This document shows, one piece after another, positions 20,219 to 30,667 of a stretch of DNA of 64,000 bases. Where the stretch lies: assembly GCA_029203125.1 (NCBI GenBank), contig CP119317.1:682001-746000 (forward strand), given 5' to 3'. A model generated the notes under the pieces. The model saw nothing but the letters and a program-made list of their open reading frames with translations. It did no database searches and was not told where the DNA came from. Every line of letters starts with the position of its first letter. The first letter of the stretch is position 1. Both the position numbers and the translations under genes were made by a program. Origin of the DNA: Candidatus Cohnella colombiensis (GTDB lineage: Bacteria > Bacillota > Bacilli > Paenibacillales > Paenibacillaceae).

Positions 20219-23200
20219 ATGAGGAAGATGAAAACGCGTATTCTTGCGATATTCATGGTAATTGCACTAATTAGTTCGCTTATTCCAACTTTTGCGGGAG
20301 CAGCACCTGAAGCTTTAGGCTCAAGCTTGCTTGCGGATGCGGCTGTAAAGCCGTCAGTTGGCGGAGCTCTCCAGCTCGTTACAGACGAGGATACTGGGAG
20401 CACTACACTTAGTGATCAGAATGGAGATCCAATTCAGCTTAGAGGGATGAGCACACATGGCCTGCAATGGTTTCCGGGAATCATTAACGATAACGCCTTC
20501 AAGGCGCTTGCGAATGATTGGGATTCCAATGTCATTCGTCTAGCGATGTATGTTGGAGAAGGTGGTTATGCCACTGATTCGAGTGTGAAGCAGAAAGTAA
20601 TTGACGGTATTAATCTGGCAATCGCGAATGATATGTATGTCATCGTGGATTGGCACGTACATGCGCCAGGTGATCCGAATGCGGGAGTTTACGCCGGGGC
20701 ATTAGATTTCTTCGAAGAGATATCTGACTTGTATCCGAACAACCCGAACATTATTTACGAGCTGGCTAACGAGCCTAACAGTGGCGCGCCTGGTGTCAAG
20801 AATGATGCCGATGGCTGGGCTGCTGTAAAGTCCTATGCGGAACCGATTATCGAGATGTTGCGCGACAATGGCAACGATAATATTGTTATCGTAGGCAGCC
20901 CGAATTGGAGCCAACGTCCAGATCTTGTCGTAGCTAATCCGATCAATGATGCTAACACGATGTATACAGTGCATTTCTATACCGGGACGCATATGCCGGA
21001 TGATGCGAGTGTCAGAGACAATACGAATGTAATGAACAACGCTAGATATGCAATCGAGCATGGACTTGCAGTGTTCGCAACCGAATGGGGAACGAGCGAA
21101 GCGAGCGGCAACAATGGTCCTTTCTTGGATGAGGCCGATGTATGGCTTGAATTCCTCAATTCGAACAACATTAGCTGGGCAAACTGGTCATTGACCAATA
21201 AGGCAGAGACTTCGGCTGCATTCACTGCCCTAGAGCTAGGTAAGACGGAGGCAACCGACCTGAACCCTGGTAACGATCATGTATGGTCGCCGAAAGAACT
21301 GAGTGTCTCTGGGGAATACGTTCGTGCTCGGATTAAGGGTATTGAATATGAGCCGATTGATCGTACGAAAGAAGAGTTCTCGATTAATGTGTGGGACTTC
21401 AATGATGGCACGACGCAGGGGTTTGGGCAGAACAGCGGGAATTGGCTCACCCTGGCTAATGTGAATAAGGCATTGCAAATTTCAGGGCTAACATCAAGTA
21501 ATAGTGAATGGGATAACCGTATCTCTGCGGATAGTTCCACAGCAAGACCGGATATTCTAGGCGCAGATACAATTACGATCGACGTTATTACGTCTGCACC
21601 TACTGCGGTATCGATTGCGGCAATTCCGCAATCTAGCTCGCATAGTTGGACAAATCCAACATCAACTGCTCAAGTCACAGCAGGTGATTTCGTAAGTGTT
21701 TCAAGTGGTGTTTATAAAGCGACGATTAAGCTGACAGGTGGCAGTGCGGCTAACTTGGCGAATATCGCCAACGACCCGAAAGATCATATTCTGACGAATA
21801 TTATTTTCCTAATTGCCTCACCAGACGCTAGTGTTATCTCGCTAGACAACATCACGTTCTCGGGTGTTCGAACGATTGTTACACAACCCGTCGTTCATGC
21901 ACCGCTTGGAACAGCAACGTTCCCATCTGACTTCGACGATTCGACTCGCCAGGGCTGGAATTGGGCGGGAGAGTCCGGTATTAAAGGTGCGCTAACGATT
22001 GAGGAAGCGAATGGATCGAAGGCGATTTCGTGGGAAATTATGTATCCAGATGTTAAACCAAGTGATAATTGGGCTTCTGCTCCGCGGCTTGTACTAGAGA
22101 AGTCGAATCTCAAACGCGGAAGCAACAAATATGTTGATTTTGATTTCTATATTGATCCTACACGAGCATCAGCAGGAGCGCTGGACATTAATCTTGTGTT
22201 CGGAGCGAAAGACTTTGGTTATTGGGCACAGCACCCAGTGAGCGTCCGAATTCCTCTGTCTACGCTTAATGCGCAGCAGAAAACGACGGATGGCCTGTAT
22301 CACTACAAAGTATCCTATGACATTGACAAGATGACCGGGATTACTGCAACGACTGATTTAGGTAAAGTTATAATCGTTGTTGCAGATGTCGAGAGCGACT
22401 TCGCAGGCAGAATGTATGTGGATAATGTTACGTTTGCCAATCATACAGACCCTGATCCAGGAACTGATCCAGGAACAACAGATCCTGAAATACATTTAAT
22501 AGGCAATGACAATGTGAAGAAGCCGTCAGTTGGCGGAGCTCTCCAGCTCGTTACAGACGAGGATACTGGGAGCACTACACTTAGTGATCAGAATGGAGAT
22601 CCAATTCAGCTTAGAGGGATGAGCACACACGGCTTGCAATGGTTTCCTGAGATTCTAAACGATAACGCTTTCAAAGCGCTAGCGAATGATTGGGACTCCA
22701 ATGTCATTCGTCTTGCGATGTATGTAGGCGAGACGGGCTATGCAACTAAACCAGAGGTAATGAAAGCAAGAGTTATTGAAGGAATCGAGCTCGCGATAGC
22801 AAATGATATGTATGTTATCGTGGATTGGCACGTACATGCGCCAGGAGATCCGAATGCGGGAGTTTACGCCGGGGCATTAGATTTCTTCGAAGAGATATCT
22901 GACTTGTATCCGAACAACCCGAACATTATTTACGAGCTGGCTAATGAACCTAACAGTGGCGCGCCTGGTGTCAAGAATGATGCCGATGGCTGGGCTGCTG
23001 TAAAGTCCTATGCGGAACCGATTATCGAGATGTTGCGCGACAATGGCAACGATAATATTGTTATCGTAGGCAGCCCGAATTGGAGCCAGCGTCCAGATCT
23101 TGCCGTAGCTAATCCGATCAATGATGCTAACACAATGTATACGGTGCATTTCTATACCGGGACGCATATGCCGGATGATGCGAGTGTCAGAGACAATACG

Positions 23201-25771
23201 AATGTAATGAACAACGCTAGATATGCAATCGAGCATGGACTTGCAGTGTTCGCAACCGAATGGGGAACGAGCGAAGCGAGCGGTAACAATGGTCCTTTCT
23301 TGGATGAGGCCGATGTATGGCTTGAATTCCTCAATTCGAACAACATTAGCTGGGCAAACTGGTCATTGACCAATAAGGCAGAGACTTCGGCTGCATTTAC
23401 TGCCCTAGAGCTAGGTAAGACGGAGGCAACCGACCTGAATCCTGGTAACGATCATGTATGGTCGCCGAAAGAACTGAGTGTCTCTGGGGAATACGTTCGT
23501 GCTCGGATTAAGGGCATTGAATATGAGCCGATTGATCGTACGAAAGAGGAGTTCTCGATTAATGTATGGGACTTCAATGATGGCACGACTCAGGGCTTTG
23601 GACAGAACAGCGGGAATTGGCTCACCCTGGCTAATGTGAATAAGGCATTGCAAATTTCAGGGCTAACATCAAGTAATAGTGAATGGGATAACCGTATCTC
23701 AGCGGATAGCTCCACAGCAAGACCTGATATTCTAGGCGCAGATACAATTACGATCGACGTCATTACGTCTGCACCTACTGCGGTATCGATTGCGGCAATT
23801 CCGCAATCTAGCTCGCACAGTTGGACAAATCCAACATCAGTTGCTCAAGTCACAGTAGATGATTTTGTAAGTGTTTCAAGTGGAGTTTATAAAGCGACGA
23901 TCAAGCTGACGGGTGGCAGTGCGGCTAACTTGGCCAATATTGCTAACGACCCTAACGATCATATTCTGACGAATATTATTTTCCTGATCGCTTCACCTGA
24001 CGCCAGCGTTATCTCGTTGGATAACATTACTTTCTCAGGTGTTCGAACGATTGTTACACAACCCGTCGTTCATGCTCCACTCGGAACAGCAACGTTCCCA
24101 TCTGACTTCGAGGATTCGACTCGCCAGGGCTGGAATTGGGCAGGAGAGTCCGGTATTAAAGGTGCGCTAACGATTGAGGAAGCGAACGGCTCGAAGGCGA
24201 TTTCGTGGGAAATTATGTACCCCGACGTTAAGCCATCTGATAATTGGGCTTCTGCTCCGCGGCTTGTACTGGAGAAGTCGAATCTCCAACGCGGAAGCAA
24301 CAAATTTGTTGATTTTGATTTCTATATTGATCCTACACGAGCATCAGCAGGAGCGCTGGACATTAACCTTGTGTTCGGAGCGAAAGACTTTGGTTATTGG
24401 GCACAGCACCCAGTGAGCGTCCGAATTCCTCTGTCTACGCTTAATGCACAACAGAAAACGACGGATGGCCTGTATCACTACAAAGTATCCTATGACATTG
24501 ACAAGATGACCGGGATTACTGCAACGACTGATTTAGGTAAAGTTATAATCGTAGTTGCAGATGTCGAGAGCGACTTCGCAGGCAGAATGTATGTGGATAA
24601 TGTTACGTTTGCAAACGACAAACCTTCAGAGCCCCCTTCAAATCCAGGAAGCGGCAGCTACGACTTCTTGGCAAATGTCGGAACGAAGGACCTTCCTAAG
24701 GCTGATAGGAACGGTAAAATTTCAGTATCGCTTGATAAGGGTGCAACAAAAGCAACTTTTTCAGCTAATGGGGCAAACATCTCGGATAACGATTACATCG
24801 AGCTGAACAATCAGGATGTGATCATGCAAATTCCAGCAAGTGTATATAAGCAACTTCAACAATTGTTATCTAGTGACGAATTGAAGGATGCAACCATTGC
24901 TGTGCAGATGGCACCGATCTCCTCTTCTGACCAAACGATTTTGATGGATAGAGCTGCTGCACATACCACTGCAACAGTAACGGCAGCGGGCGAGATATGG
25001 AATTTCTCGATCTCTATCGTCAGCAAGGCTGGAAAGGAAATCAAGCTAACCCAATTCAATGATCCAATCACGATTGCACTGAACATAAATAAAGGTGTGA
25101 ACCCAGAACTGCTAGGGGTATATTATGTTTCAGATGAAGGCTCATTGGAGTATGCAGGTGGCAAGCTTGAAGGTGATAAGCTTGTAGCGAAGGTAGGGCA
25201 TTTCAGCATGTATGGTGTGCTAAGCTATGATAAATCGTTCGCAGATGTGAGTGATACACATTGGGCGGCGAAGGCGATTAAGCAAATGGCTGCTAAACAT
25301 ATTATTGAAGGGATCAGCGAGACGAACTTCGCACCAGAGGGGCTCGTCACACGTGCGGAATTCGCTGCGCTTATCGTTCGAGCATTAGGAATTAAGTCGA
25401 ATGGAAAATCCCATTTCAGTGATGTTGCATCTTCAGCTTGGTATGCAAGCGCTGTTGAGGCTGCCAGCGAGGTTGGAATTGTGAAAGGGCGTAGCGCATC
25501 AACGTTTGACCCTAAAGCGCCGATTAGTCGTGAGGAAATGGCCGTCATGCTCGTCCGTGCTTATAAGTACAAGAGTGGCAAAGATGCTCCAACTATAGCA
25601 GAGCTCAAGTTTGACGATCAAGCTGCAATTAGTGCTTGGGCGTTGGATGCGGTAACTAGCGCGTATTCTCTTGGCTTCATCAAAGGTCGCAATAACAATC
25701 AATTTGTTCCTCAAAGTTATGCAACTCGTGCGGAAAGTGCTCAAGTGATCTCTAGGTTATTAGTCGATTAG
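20219..25771 (+). CDS. SLH-anchored bimodular endoglucanase: (GH5-CBM-CBM) x2, pre-SLH domain, three SLH
   Basis: 1850 residues with a signal peptide (MRKMKTRILAIFMVIALISSLIPTFAGA). Two tandem units span residues ~44-740 and ~768-1465. Each has a GH5 cellulase domain (STHGLQWFP, VIVDWHVHAPGDPN, YELANEPNSG, VFATEWGTSEASG) and two modules of the CBM17/28 type (INVWDFNDGTTQGFGQNSG; FPSDF.DSTRQGWNWAGESG). Predicted acid/base and nucleophile are E185/E289 in unit 1 and E910/E1014 in unit 2, so both look active. GH5-CBM17-CBM28 is known from alkaliphilic Bacillus cellulases. The C terminus has the pre-SLH domain shared with the gene at 1-2181, then three SLH repeats. Inference: cell-surface cellulose or mixed-linkage glucan degradation. 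A DPGTDPGTTDP linker joins the units. Confidence 0.92.
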   Translation: MRKMKTRILAIFMVIALISSLIPTFAGAAPEALGSSLLADAAVKPSVGGALQLVTDEDTGSTTLSDQNGDPIQLRGMSTHGLQWFPGIINDNAFKALANDWDSNVIRLAMYVGEGGYATDSSVKQKVIDGINLAIANDMYVIVDWHVHAPGDPNAGVYAGALDFFEEISDLYPNNPNIIYELANEPNSGAPGVKNDADGWAAVKSYAEPIIEMLRDNGNDNIVIVGSPNWSQRPDLVVANPINDANTMYTVHFYTGTHMPDDASVRDNTNVMNNARYAIEHGLAVFATEWGTSEASGNNGPFLDEADVWLEFLNSNNISWANWSLTNKAETSAAFTALELGKTEATDLNPGNDHVWSPKELSVSGEYVRARIKGIEYEPIDRTKEEFSINVWDFNDGTTQGFGQNSGNWLTLANVNKALQISGLTSSNSEWDNRISADSSTARPDILGADTITIDVITSAPTAVSIAAIPQSSSHSWTNPTSTAQVTAGDFVSVSSGVYKATIKLTGGSAANLANIANDPKDHILTNIIFLIASPDASVISLDNITFSGVRTIVTQPVVHAPLGTATFPSDFDDSTRQGWNWAGESGIKGALTIEEANGSKAISWEIMYPDVKPSDNWASAPRLVLEKSNLKRGSNKYVDFDFYIDPTRASAGALDINLVFGAKDFGYWAQHPVSVRIPLSTLNAQQKTTDGLYHYKVSYDIDKMTGITATTDLGKVIIVVADVESDFAGRMYVDNVTFANHTDPDPGTDPGTTDPEIHLIGNDNVKKPSVGGALQLVTDEDTGSTTLSDQNGDPIQLRGMSTHGLQWFPEILNDNAFKALANDWDSNVIRLAMYVGETGYATKPEVMKARVIEGIELAIANDMYVIVDWHVHAPGDPNAGVYAGALDFFEEISDLYPNNPNIIYELANEPNSGAPGVKNDADGWAAVKSYAEPIIEMLRDNGNDNIVIVGSPNWSQRPDLAVANPINDANTMYTVHFYTGTHMPDDASVRDNTNVMNNARYAIEHGLAVFATEWGTSEASGNNGPFLDEADVWLEFLNSNNISWANWSLTNKAETSAAFTALELGKTEATDLNPGNDHVWSPKELSVSGEYVRARIKGIEYEPIDRTKEEFSINVWDFNDGTTQGFGQNSGNWLTLANVNKALQISGLTSSNSEWDNRISADSSTARPDILGADTITIDVITSAPTAVSIAAIPQSSSHSWTNPTSVAQVTVDDFVSVSSGVYKATIKLTGGSAANLANIANDPNDHILTNIIFLIASPDASVISLDNITFSGVRTIVTQPVVHAPLGTATFPSDFEDSTRQGWNWAGESGIKGALTIEEANGSKAISWEIMYPDVKPSDNWASAPRLVLEKSNLQRGSNKFVDFDFYIDPTRASAGALDINLVFGAKDFGYWAQHPVSVRIPLSTLNAQQKTTDGLYHYKVSYDIDKMTGITATTDLGKVIIVVADVESDFAGRMYVDNVTFANDKPSEPPSNPGSGSYDFLANVGTKDLPKADRNGKISVSLDKGATKATFSANGANISDNDYIELNNQDVIMQIPASVYKQLQQLLSSDELKDATIAVQMAPISSSDQTILMDRAAAHTTATVTAAGEIWNFSISIVSKAGKEIKLTQFNDPITIALNINKGVNPELLGVYYVSDEGSLEYAGGKLEGDKLVAKVGHFSMYGVLSYDKSFADVSDTHWAAKAIKQMAAKHIIEGISETNFAPEGLVTRAEFAALIVRALGIKSNGKSHFSDVASSAWYASAVEAASEVGIVKGRSASTFDPKAPISREEMAVMLVRAYKYKSGKDAPTIAELKFDDQAAISAWALDAVTSAYSLGFIKGRNNNQFVPQSYATRAESAQVISRLLVD
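20348..22440 (+). repeat. Direct repeat copy 1 (GH5-CBM-CBM unit)
   Basis: About 2.1 kb, nearly identical at DNA level to 22520-24615 (offset 2172 bp at the start and 2175 bp later because of one extra codon in copy 2). Divergence clusters at ~20478-20640. Confidence 0.95.
22520..24615 (+). repeat. Direct repeat copy 2 (GH5-CBM-CBM unit)
   Basis: Second copy of the cellulase unit. Long stretches match copy 1 base for base, while 22650-22815 differs at many third positions and several residues (GETGYATKPEVMKARVIEG against GEGGYATDSSVKQKVIDG). Confidence 0.95.
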
Positions 25772-25778
25772 ACACAAA

Positions 25779-25823
25779 GCATCCCCTGAAGTGGAGTTAT
25801 TTACTTCAGGGGATGTCTGTTTT
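25779..25823. terminator. Bidirectional terminator between cellulase and GH30 genes
   Basis: CATCCCCTGAAGT pairs with ACTTCAGGGGATG (13 bp perfect stem) around a ten-base loop, then TCTGTTTTC on the + strand. The convergent GH30 gene ends just beyond. Confidence 0.85.
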
Positions 25824-25838
25824 CAATAGAAGTACATC

Positions 25839-27194
25839 TCAAGTCTTGGACGGAAATAATAGAGTCTGAATACCGTGAGCCGGAATCGTTACTTCTGCAA
25901 GCTCGCTAAGATGGCTGAGTATATATGTCTCATCTTCGTCGCTACGGTTCAGAACGACGACTGCTAAGGTGCCGTCGATATTTTTAAATGCTGTCGTCTC
26001 TAGCTTATCTGTGTACTTGGAACAGCCGACTCTAACCGCACCTGGACGAATATATTTACTGAAATGTCCAATGTAATAGTACGAGCTTTGATACGTAATC
26101 GAATCGGTTGTCGTGTCAGCAATTATCGGTGCGTCGCAATAATTGCCGACATGATTAGGACCGCCTTGCTCATCCAAAACGATATTCCAATCGGTCCAGC
26201 CGTTCATCCAATTGTTGAGATTTCCTATAATATCGTGAGCATACCTTTCTCCACTTCGCCATGATCCGAGTTGAACGCCACCTTCATGACAGCCTTCGGT
26301 AAACATGAGTCCTTTGTCAGGAAAACGATCATGTACCGCAGATAGCGATTCAAAGTGATCGCCGGAGTACCAATGGAACCCGATTCCCCAAATGTATTTC
26401 GCCGCATCGGGATCAAGATATGCTGTCTTTGCCCGATCATACACTCTCTCCTTGTTATGATCCCATACCATTAATCGAATCCGCGTGAGATCAGCAGCTT
26501 TAAGTGCAGGTCCCAAGTAATCGCGGACGAAATCCCGTTCTTCTTCTGCAGTGTAAATACAGGAATCCCAGATTTGCGACGCCTTGGCTTCATTCTGCAC
26601 AGTCAATCCCCAGATCGGTAAGCCTAGCTCTTCATAGGCTTGGATGAATTTCACATAATATTTTGCCCAAGCATGACGGAATTCTGGCTTCAGCTTGCCC
26701 CCATTGTTCATTTCGCCATTCGTCTTCATCCATGCTGGAGGACTCCAAGGGGTCGCATACAGCTTGAAGTTACTGCCCGTCTTCGCGGCAGCCTGTTGTA
26801 TATACGGAATAAGTGCTTGCTTGTCTCTACTAATATCGAAGCTAGCTAACGATTCATCCCCATCCTCGACATAAGTATAGTTGCCAAGTGAGAAATCGCA
26901 GCTGTTAATGTGTGTACGGCAGAGCGTGTATCCAATACCTTGATCCGCATCGTAATAGGCGTTAATAATTTGTTGTTGGTTTCCTTCGCTAAGCTTGGCG
27001 GCAGTCACAGCTGAAGCTTCCGTGATCGCTCCTCCAAACCCGATAATTTCTTGATAGGTCAAATCGTCATATATAAGAAGCAATTTATTTTCTACTCCCT
27101 GATCATCCTTCTTGAAAATAAGAGGGGCTTGCTCGGTGAGACGATCAGTTGTATGCTGAGCTGTTTGAATAAGTCGAACTTTACGAGTGTTCAT
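25839..27194 (-). CDS. GH30-family glycosidase
   Basis: 451 residues without a signal peptide. GH30 features: GFGGAITEASA near the N terminus, ATPWSPPAWMKTNGEMNNGG, LTVQNEA with predicted acid/base E202, and LMFTEGCHEGG with predicted nucleophile E300. Family knowledge: related GH30 enzymes are glucosylceramidases, beta-1,6-glucanases or beta-xylosidases, so the activity is not fixed. The ATG at 27194 is preferred because GGAGGTTG lies at normal spacing inside the regulator gene; the TTG at 27203 is not. It overlaps the end of the response regulator gene by 14 bp, so enzyme and regulator form one operon. Probably cleaves oligosaccharides imported by the divergent transporter. Confidence 0.88.
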   Translation of the reverse strand: MNTRKVRLIQTAQHTTDRLTEQAPLIFKKDDQGVENKLLLIYDDLTYQEIIGFGGAITEASAVTAAKLSEGNQQQIINAYYDADQGIGYTLCRTHINSCDFSLGNYTYVEDGDESLASFDISRDKQALIPYIQQAAAKTGSNFKLYATPWSPPAWMKTNGEMNNGGKLKPEFRHAWAKYYVKFIQAYEELGLPIWGLTVQNEAKASQIWDSCIYTAEEERDFVRDYLGPALKAADLTRIRLMVWDHNKERVYDRAKTAYLDPDAAKYIWGIGFHWYSGDHFESLSAVHDRFPDKGLMFTEGCHEGGVQLGSWRSGERYAHDIIGNLNNWMNGWTDWNIVLDEQGGPNHVGNYCDAPIIADTTTDSITYQSSYYYIGHFSKYIRPGAVRVGCSKYTDKLETTAFKNIDGTLAVVVLNRSDEDETYILSHLSELAEVTIPAHGIQTLLFPSKT

Positions 27195-28860
27195 CTTGTT
27201 CAACCTCCATTAGAGTAGTTATATCATCTCGAATAATCGCTTCGTAGCCCTTTTGATATTGTCGCGGTGCAAGTCCTGTCCACTTCTTGAAGGTAGAGCT
27301 GAAGTGCCGCTCCTCCTGATAGCCGACAAGCTTTGCTACAGCATATATTTTGTAGTTTTTTCGTAACAGCTCCTTAGCTTGTTCAATCCGATATTGGTGC
27401 AAATAATCGAGGAAATTAACACCAAGCTCTTGTTTAAAAAGCGAGCTTAAGTAGGAATTGCTGACGAACGTTTCTTTGGCAGCCTGCTCAAGCGTCAAGT
27501 TGCTGTTGTATTTGCTCTTAATTAATTCAAGCGTAGCATGTACGGTTCGATGGAGCGTTTTGCGACTGGGGGCAGCTAGAACGACGCACTGTACGATTTT
27601 TTGCAAGATAGATGAGCATTCGTCTAGCGATTCCATCTCCGGCATTTTCTCGATCCAGTCTATGTTTTCATCCATCCACTCGATAGAGACTGAATATTGT
27701 TCTTCTGCGAACTTGCGAAGCGTGAGTATAAGACTCGTTATAAGTAAAATCACTTCCGATCGTGTATAACCAGGCCGCTCCTTAAAGTAGCGAAGGCCAG
27801 TTTCGATTGCATCAACAGCTTGTTCATACTGCCCATTTTGTAAGTATGTAAATAGCTCTTTCTCCCAGCGCTGTAGGAAAGGATCATCTAAAATGGAGGA
27901 GCTTGGCGATTGTTGTTGGTTAAGCTCTTCATGGAGGAAGATACCCCCCTTACCTTGATAGAATCTACCCTCCATCGCCTCGACGGCTTCCTCGTAGGCA
28001 AGCTGAGCATCGTTGACTGAAGGATGGGGAGAACTGAGCGCTATACTGAAGGATAGCTTCAAATAGGAGATTAAATTGTGTTGCACCGTTTTCATTATTT
28101 CCACTGTACTAAGTTCTGATTTGCCGATCGATGTGTTGCCCAACCATAACAGATCTTCATCATGACGAAAAACCTCGATATTTCCACTATAAAAATCATT
28201 TAGAGTTTCATTGACGATATTTTGCATGGCATAACGAATGAGCTCCAAATCTCGAGTTGAAGGATAAGGTTCTGAGCGATCATTCATATCCATGCGAACG
28301 ATGCCGATCTCGATTGGACCAGGCTGAACTGCTAGATTTACTTCACGAATGACGAGCGACCGATTTTCCAATGGCATAAGCGGTTGTCTGACCCATTGTG
28401 TTAAGATTTGATTTTTCAGCAAATGAATATTCCGATTCCACGTTCGATTCAATTCACGGTTCAGAGGTACAGCAACATCAGAATGATCCAGCTTCTGCTT
28501 GACGTCCATAATGACACGGACAATGTCGTGCGGCATACATGGCTTCAATAAATAATCGGACACCCCAAGTGAGATTGCTTCCTTAGCATATTCAAATTCG
28601 TCATATCCGGTAATGAGTATCGTATGGAACTGTGCTCCACCAGCTTTCGCGGAACGAATGAGCTCCAATCCATTTAAGAAGGGCATTCGAATATCGGTCA
28701 GCAACAGGTCCGGTGAGTCGCGCTTAATCAGATCTAACGCTTGTCGACCGTTCTCAGCGACACCAGTAAGCTCAATATCGTATAGCTTCCAATCGATCAG
28801 GTTGATTAGTCCTTCGCGGAACGATTGCTCATCCTCTGCGATGATCATCTTAAGCGCCAT
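27181..28860 (-). CDS. YesN-type AraC-family response regulator
   Basis: 559 residues from the ATG at 28860, which follows AGGAGG; upstream in-frame codons lie in the kinase gene and lack a ribosome site. The receiver domain has acidic E9/D10 and phospho-acceptor D56 (LLLTDIRMP), with SDYLLKP near residue 106. The C-terminal AraC domain is clear (LEQAAKETFVSNSYLSSLFKQELGVNFLDYLHQYRIEQAKELLRK; VAKLVGYQEERHFSSTFKKWTGLAPRQYQ). The start overlaps the kinase 3' end by 11 bp. Likely target: the divergent binding-protein/permease operon. Confidence 0.92.
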   Translation of the reverse strand: MALKMIIAEDEQSFREGLINLIDWKLYDIELTGVAENGRQALDLIKRDSPDLLLTDIRMPFLNGLELIRSAKAGGAQFHTILITGYDEFEYAKEAISLGVSDYLLKPCMPHDIVRVIMDVKQKLDHSDVAVPLNRELNRTWNRNIHLLKNQILTQWVRQPLMPLENRSLVIREVNLAVQPGPIEIGIVRMDMNDRSEPYPSTRDLELIRYAMQNIVNETLNDFYSGNIEVFRHDEDLLWLGNTSIGKSELSTVEIMKTVQHNLISYLKLSFSIALSSPHPSVNDAQLAYEEAVEAMEGRFYQGKGGIFLHEELNQQQSPSSSILDDPFLQRWEKELFTYLQNGQYEQAVDAIETGLRYFKERPGYTRSEVILLITSLILTLRKFAEEQYSVSIEWMDENIDWIEKMPEMESLDECSSILQKIVQCVVLAAPSRKTLHRTVHATLELIKSKYNSNLTLEQAAKETFVSNSYLSSLFKQELGVNFLDYLHQYRIEQAKELLRKNYKIYAVAKLVGYQEERHFSSTFKKWTGLAPRQYQKGYEAIIRDDITTLMEVEQDEHS

Positions 28861-30667
28861 TCGCTTTTCCTCCTTGATAGATTCGAATTTGTACCCTTGT
28901 CCCAATGCCCATTTTGCTCTCAATATCGAATTGTGATCGATCGTAGAACAGTGCTAGCCGCTCCTTGATATTTAAGAGTGCCATGCCTGAACGTGTATTG
29001 TTGAGCAGCCCGGCAGGGGAAAAGGTGGTGCGACCTGATTTAAGCTCAGCTAATTGCGCTTCAGGTATACCAGGCCCATTATCGGTAACTTCAAAGATAA
29101 TCCATTCATTCTCGGTATATGCACTCAAATGAATGTTGACCGGTCCCTCAGAAGGTTCGATGGCGTGAAGGATGGCATTTTCTACAAGTGGCTGAAGCAG
29201 TAGTTTCGGCAAGCGATAACGCAATAAATGAGATGCTACCTCAATCTCAAAGTGAAGTCGCTGCGGATACCTTTTCTTTTGCAGGAACAAGTAGTGCCTC
29301 ACGAGCTCGATTTCCTGTTCTAGCTCGACTTCATCATTGCCACTGTTCAGGCTTAGCCGGAATACTTGAGATAATGATACGACCATTTCGGATATTTCCT
29401 GATCGTTCTTTTGCATTGCGCTCCAGTTAATCATATTTAAGGTGTTGTACAGAAAATGCGGATTAATTTGAGACTGTAACGCTTTAAGCTCAGCCTCACG
29501 TTGCTTTAAGCTGGATGCATAAACATCATCGATTAAGAGCTTGATCCGACCAACCATTTTATTGTAAAGATGTCCGAGACGACCGATTTCATCGTATCCT
29601 GTAAATTCTACACGCTGTGAAAAGTCACCATTTTGCAACGCTCTCATTGATTGCATTAGTCGTTTCATTGGATTTGTAATAAATCGCGCAATGATCCAGA
29701 AAAGCACTATGCTGAAGAAGCCAACGATCAGCATAATCGTCAGTGTTACCGAACCGATATGCTCTAACTCTGCGAGCAACTTACTACGATCTTGAATAAC
29801 GACCGTGTGCCAGCCTGTTAATTCAGAGATGGAGTCGGAGACGATTAACTCGTCTGTCTCTTTCAATTGGGTGAAAGCACGAGAAGGTGCAGCCCCTTCA
29901 ATATTTACAGATTGCGGGAATACAGGCAATTGAGTGATAGATTTTCCGATCCAGCTTAGATCTGTTGCTGCGAGTATGATCCCATTGTCGTTCATAATAA
30001 ACTGCACAGCATCATCGGACTCATGGAATAACGTATGACTAAGTCTATCTGCATCCATACCTACGACAATGAGACCGCTTTGTTCATAATTATAATAGTT
30101 TTTGTAAGGTTTGATGAGCGCAAGCTTATAATGATAATCCCCGGTAAGAACATGATCGGACGGATGAATGAGGTCCCAAAGCATATGCTCTGGCGATGCG
30201 TTATACCGTTCAAAGTACTTCGTCTTTTGAAATTGAGCGAAGCTGATTGCGCCTGCAATTCCTGTATGTGTAATAACAAATGGTTGTACTGCGCTATCAG
30301 ATTTCGGAAATGGATACAGGATCAATGATTGGATAGATTCTCCGGTAACCATGAGCGGTAACAGAGTCTTTAGTACTTGGTCCCGCAGCTGAGGTTCATC
30401 GTTCGTTACCATCGCTTGAACAGATGGATTTAGGAAAATGTAGTTTGAAAAGCTAAGTGTATTTTTGGCGAAATAGTCCAATTGGTCTTTCGTTTTTACT
30501 GCCATACTGAGCTGCGCTTGGCGAATCTTGTCCACGACCTCCTTCGAGGCGATCGTATAGGAATACAGCCCTGTGATCCCAATAGTGATAAGTAGAAGCG
30601 GGATAATTAGGACGAGCAGCTTTCGCTGAAGGGGATAGTTCCGAAACATAGAAAATATTGTCTTCAT
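28850..30667 (-). CDS. YesM-type sensor histidine kinase
   Basis: 605 residues: first membrane span ~16-36, extracellular sensor ~37-290, second span ~300-322, HAMP ~323-375, His_kinase domain with QSQINPHFLYNTLNMINW (predicted phospho-acceptor H404) and HATPase with NAILHAIEPSEG and DNGPGIP. ATG at 30667 behind AGGTG. First gene of a kinase-regulator-GH30 operon divergent from the transporter operon at 30865. The sensor part shares only general architecture with the kinase at 14424, suggesting a different ligand. Confidence 0.92.
   Translation of the reverse strand: MKTIFSMFRNYPLQRKLLVLIIPLLLITIGITGLYSYTIASKEVVDKIRQAQLSMAVKTKDQLDYFAKNTLSFSNYIFLNPSVQAMVTNDEPQLRDQVLKTLLPLMVTGESIQSLILYPFPKSDSAVQPFVITHTGIAGAISFAQFQKTKYFERYNASPEHMLWDLIHPSDHVLTGDYHYKLALIKPYKNYYNYEQSGLIVVGMDADRLSHTLFHESDDAVQFIMNDNGIILAATDLSWIGKSITQLPVFPQSVNIEGAAPSRAFTQLKETDELIVSDSISELTGWHTVVIQDRSKLLAELEHIGSVTLTIMLIVGFFSIVLFWIIARFITNPMKRLMQSMRALQNGDFSQRVEFTGYDEIGRLGHLYNKMVGRIKLLIDDVYASSLKQREAELKALQSQINPHFLYNTLNMINWSAMQKNDQEISEMVVSLSQVFRLSLNSGNDEVELEQEIELVRHYLFLQKKRYPQRLHFEIEVASHLLRYRLPKLLLQPLVENAILHAIEPSEGPVNIHLSAYTENEWIIFEVTDNGPGIPEAQLAELKSGRTTFSPAGLLNNTRSGMALLNIKERLALFYDRSQFDIESKMGIGTRVQIRIYQGGKANGA

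Noticed and set aside
20702..25744. Long minus-strand ORFs opposite the cellulase gene
   Set aside because: They mirror the coding pattern of the duplicated + strand gene, lack ribosome sites and recognisable domains.
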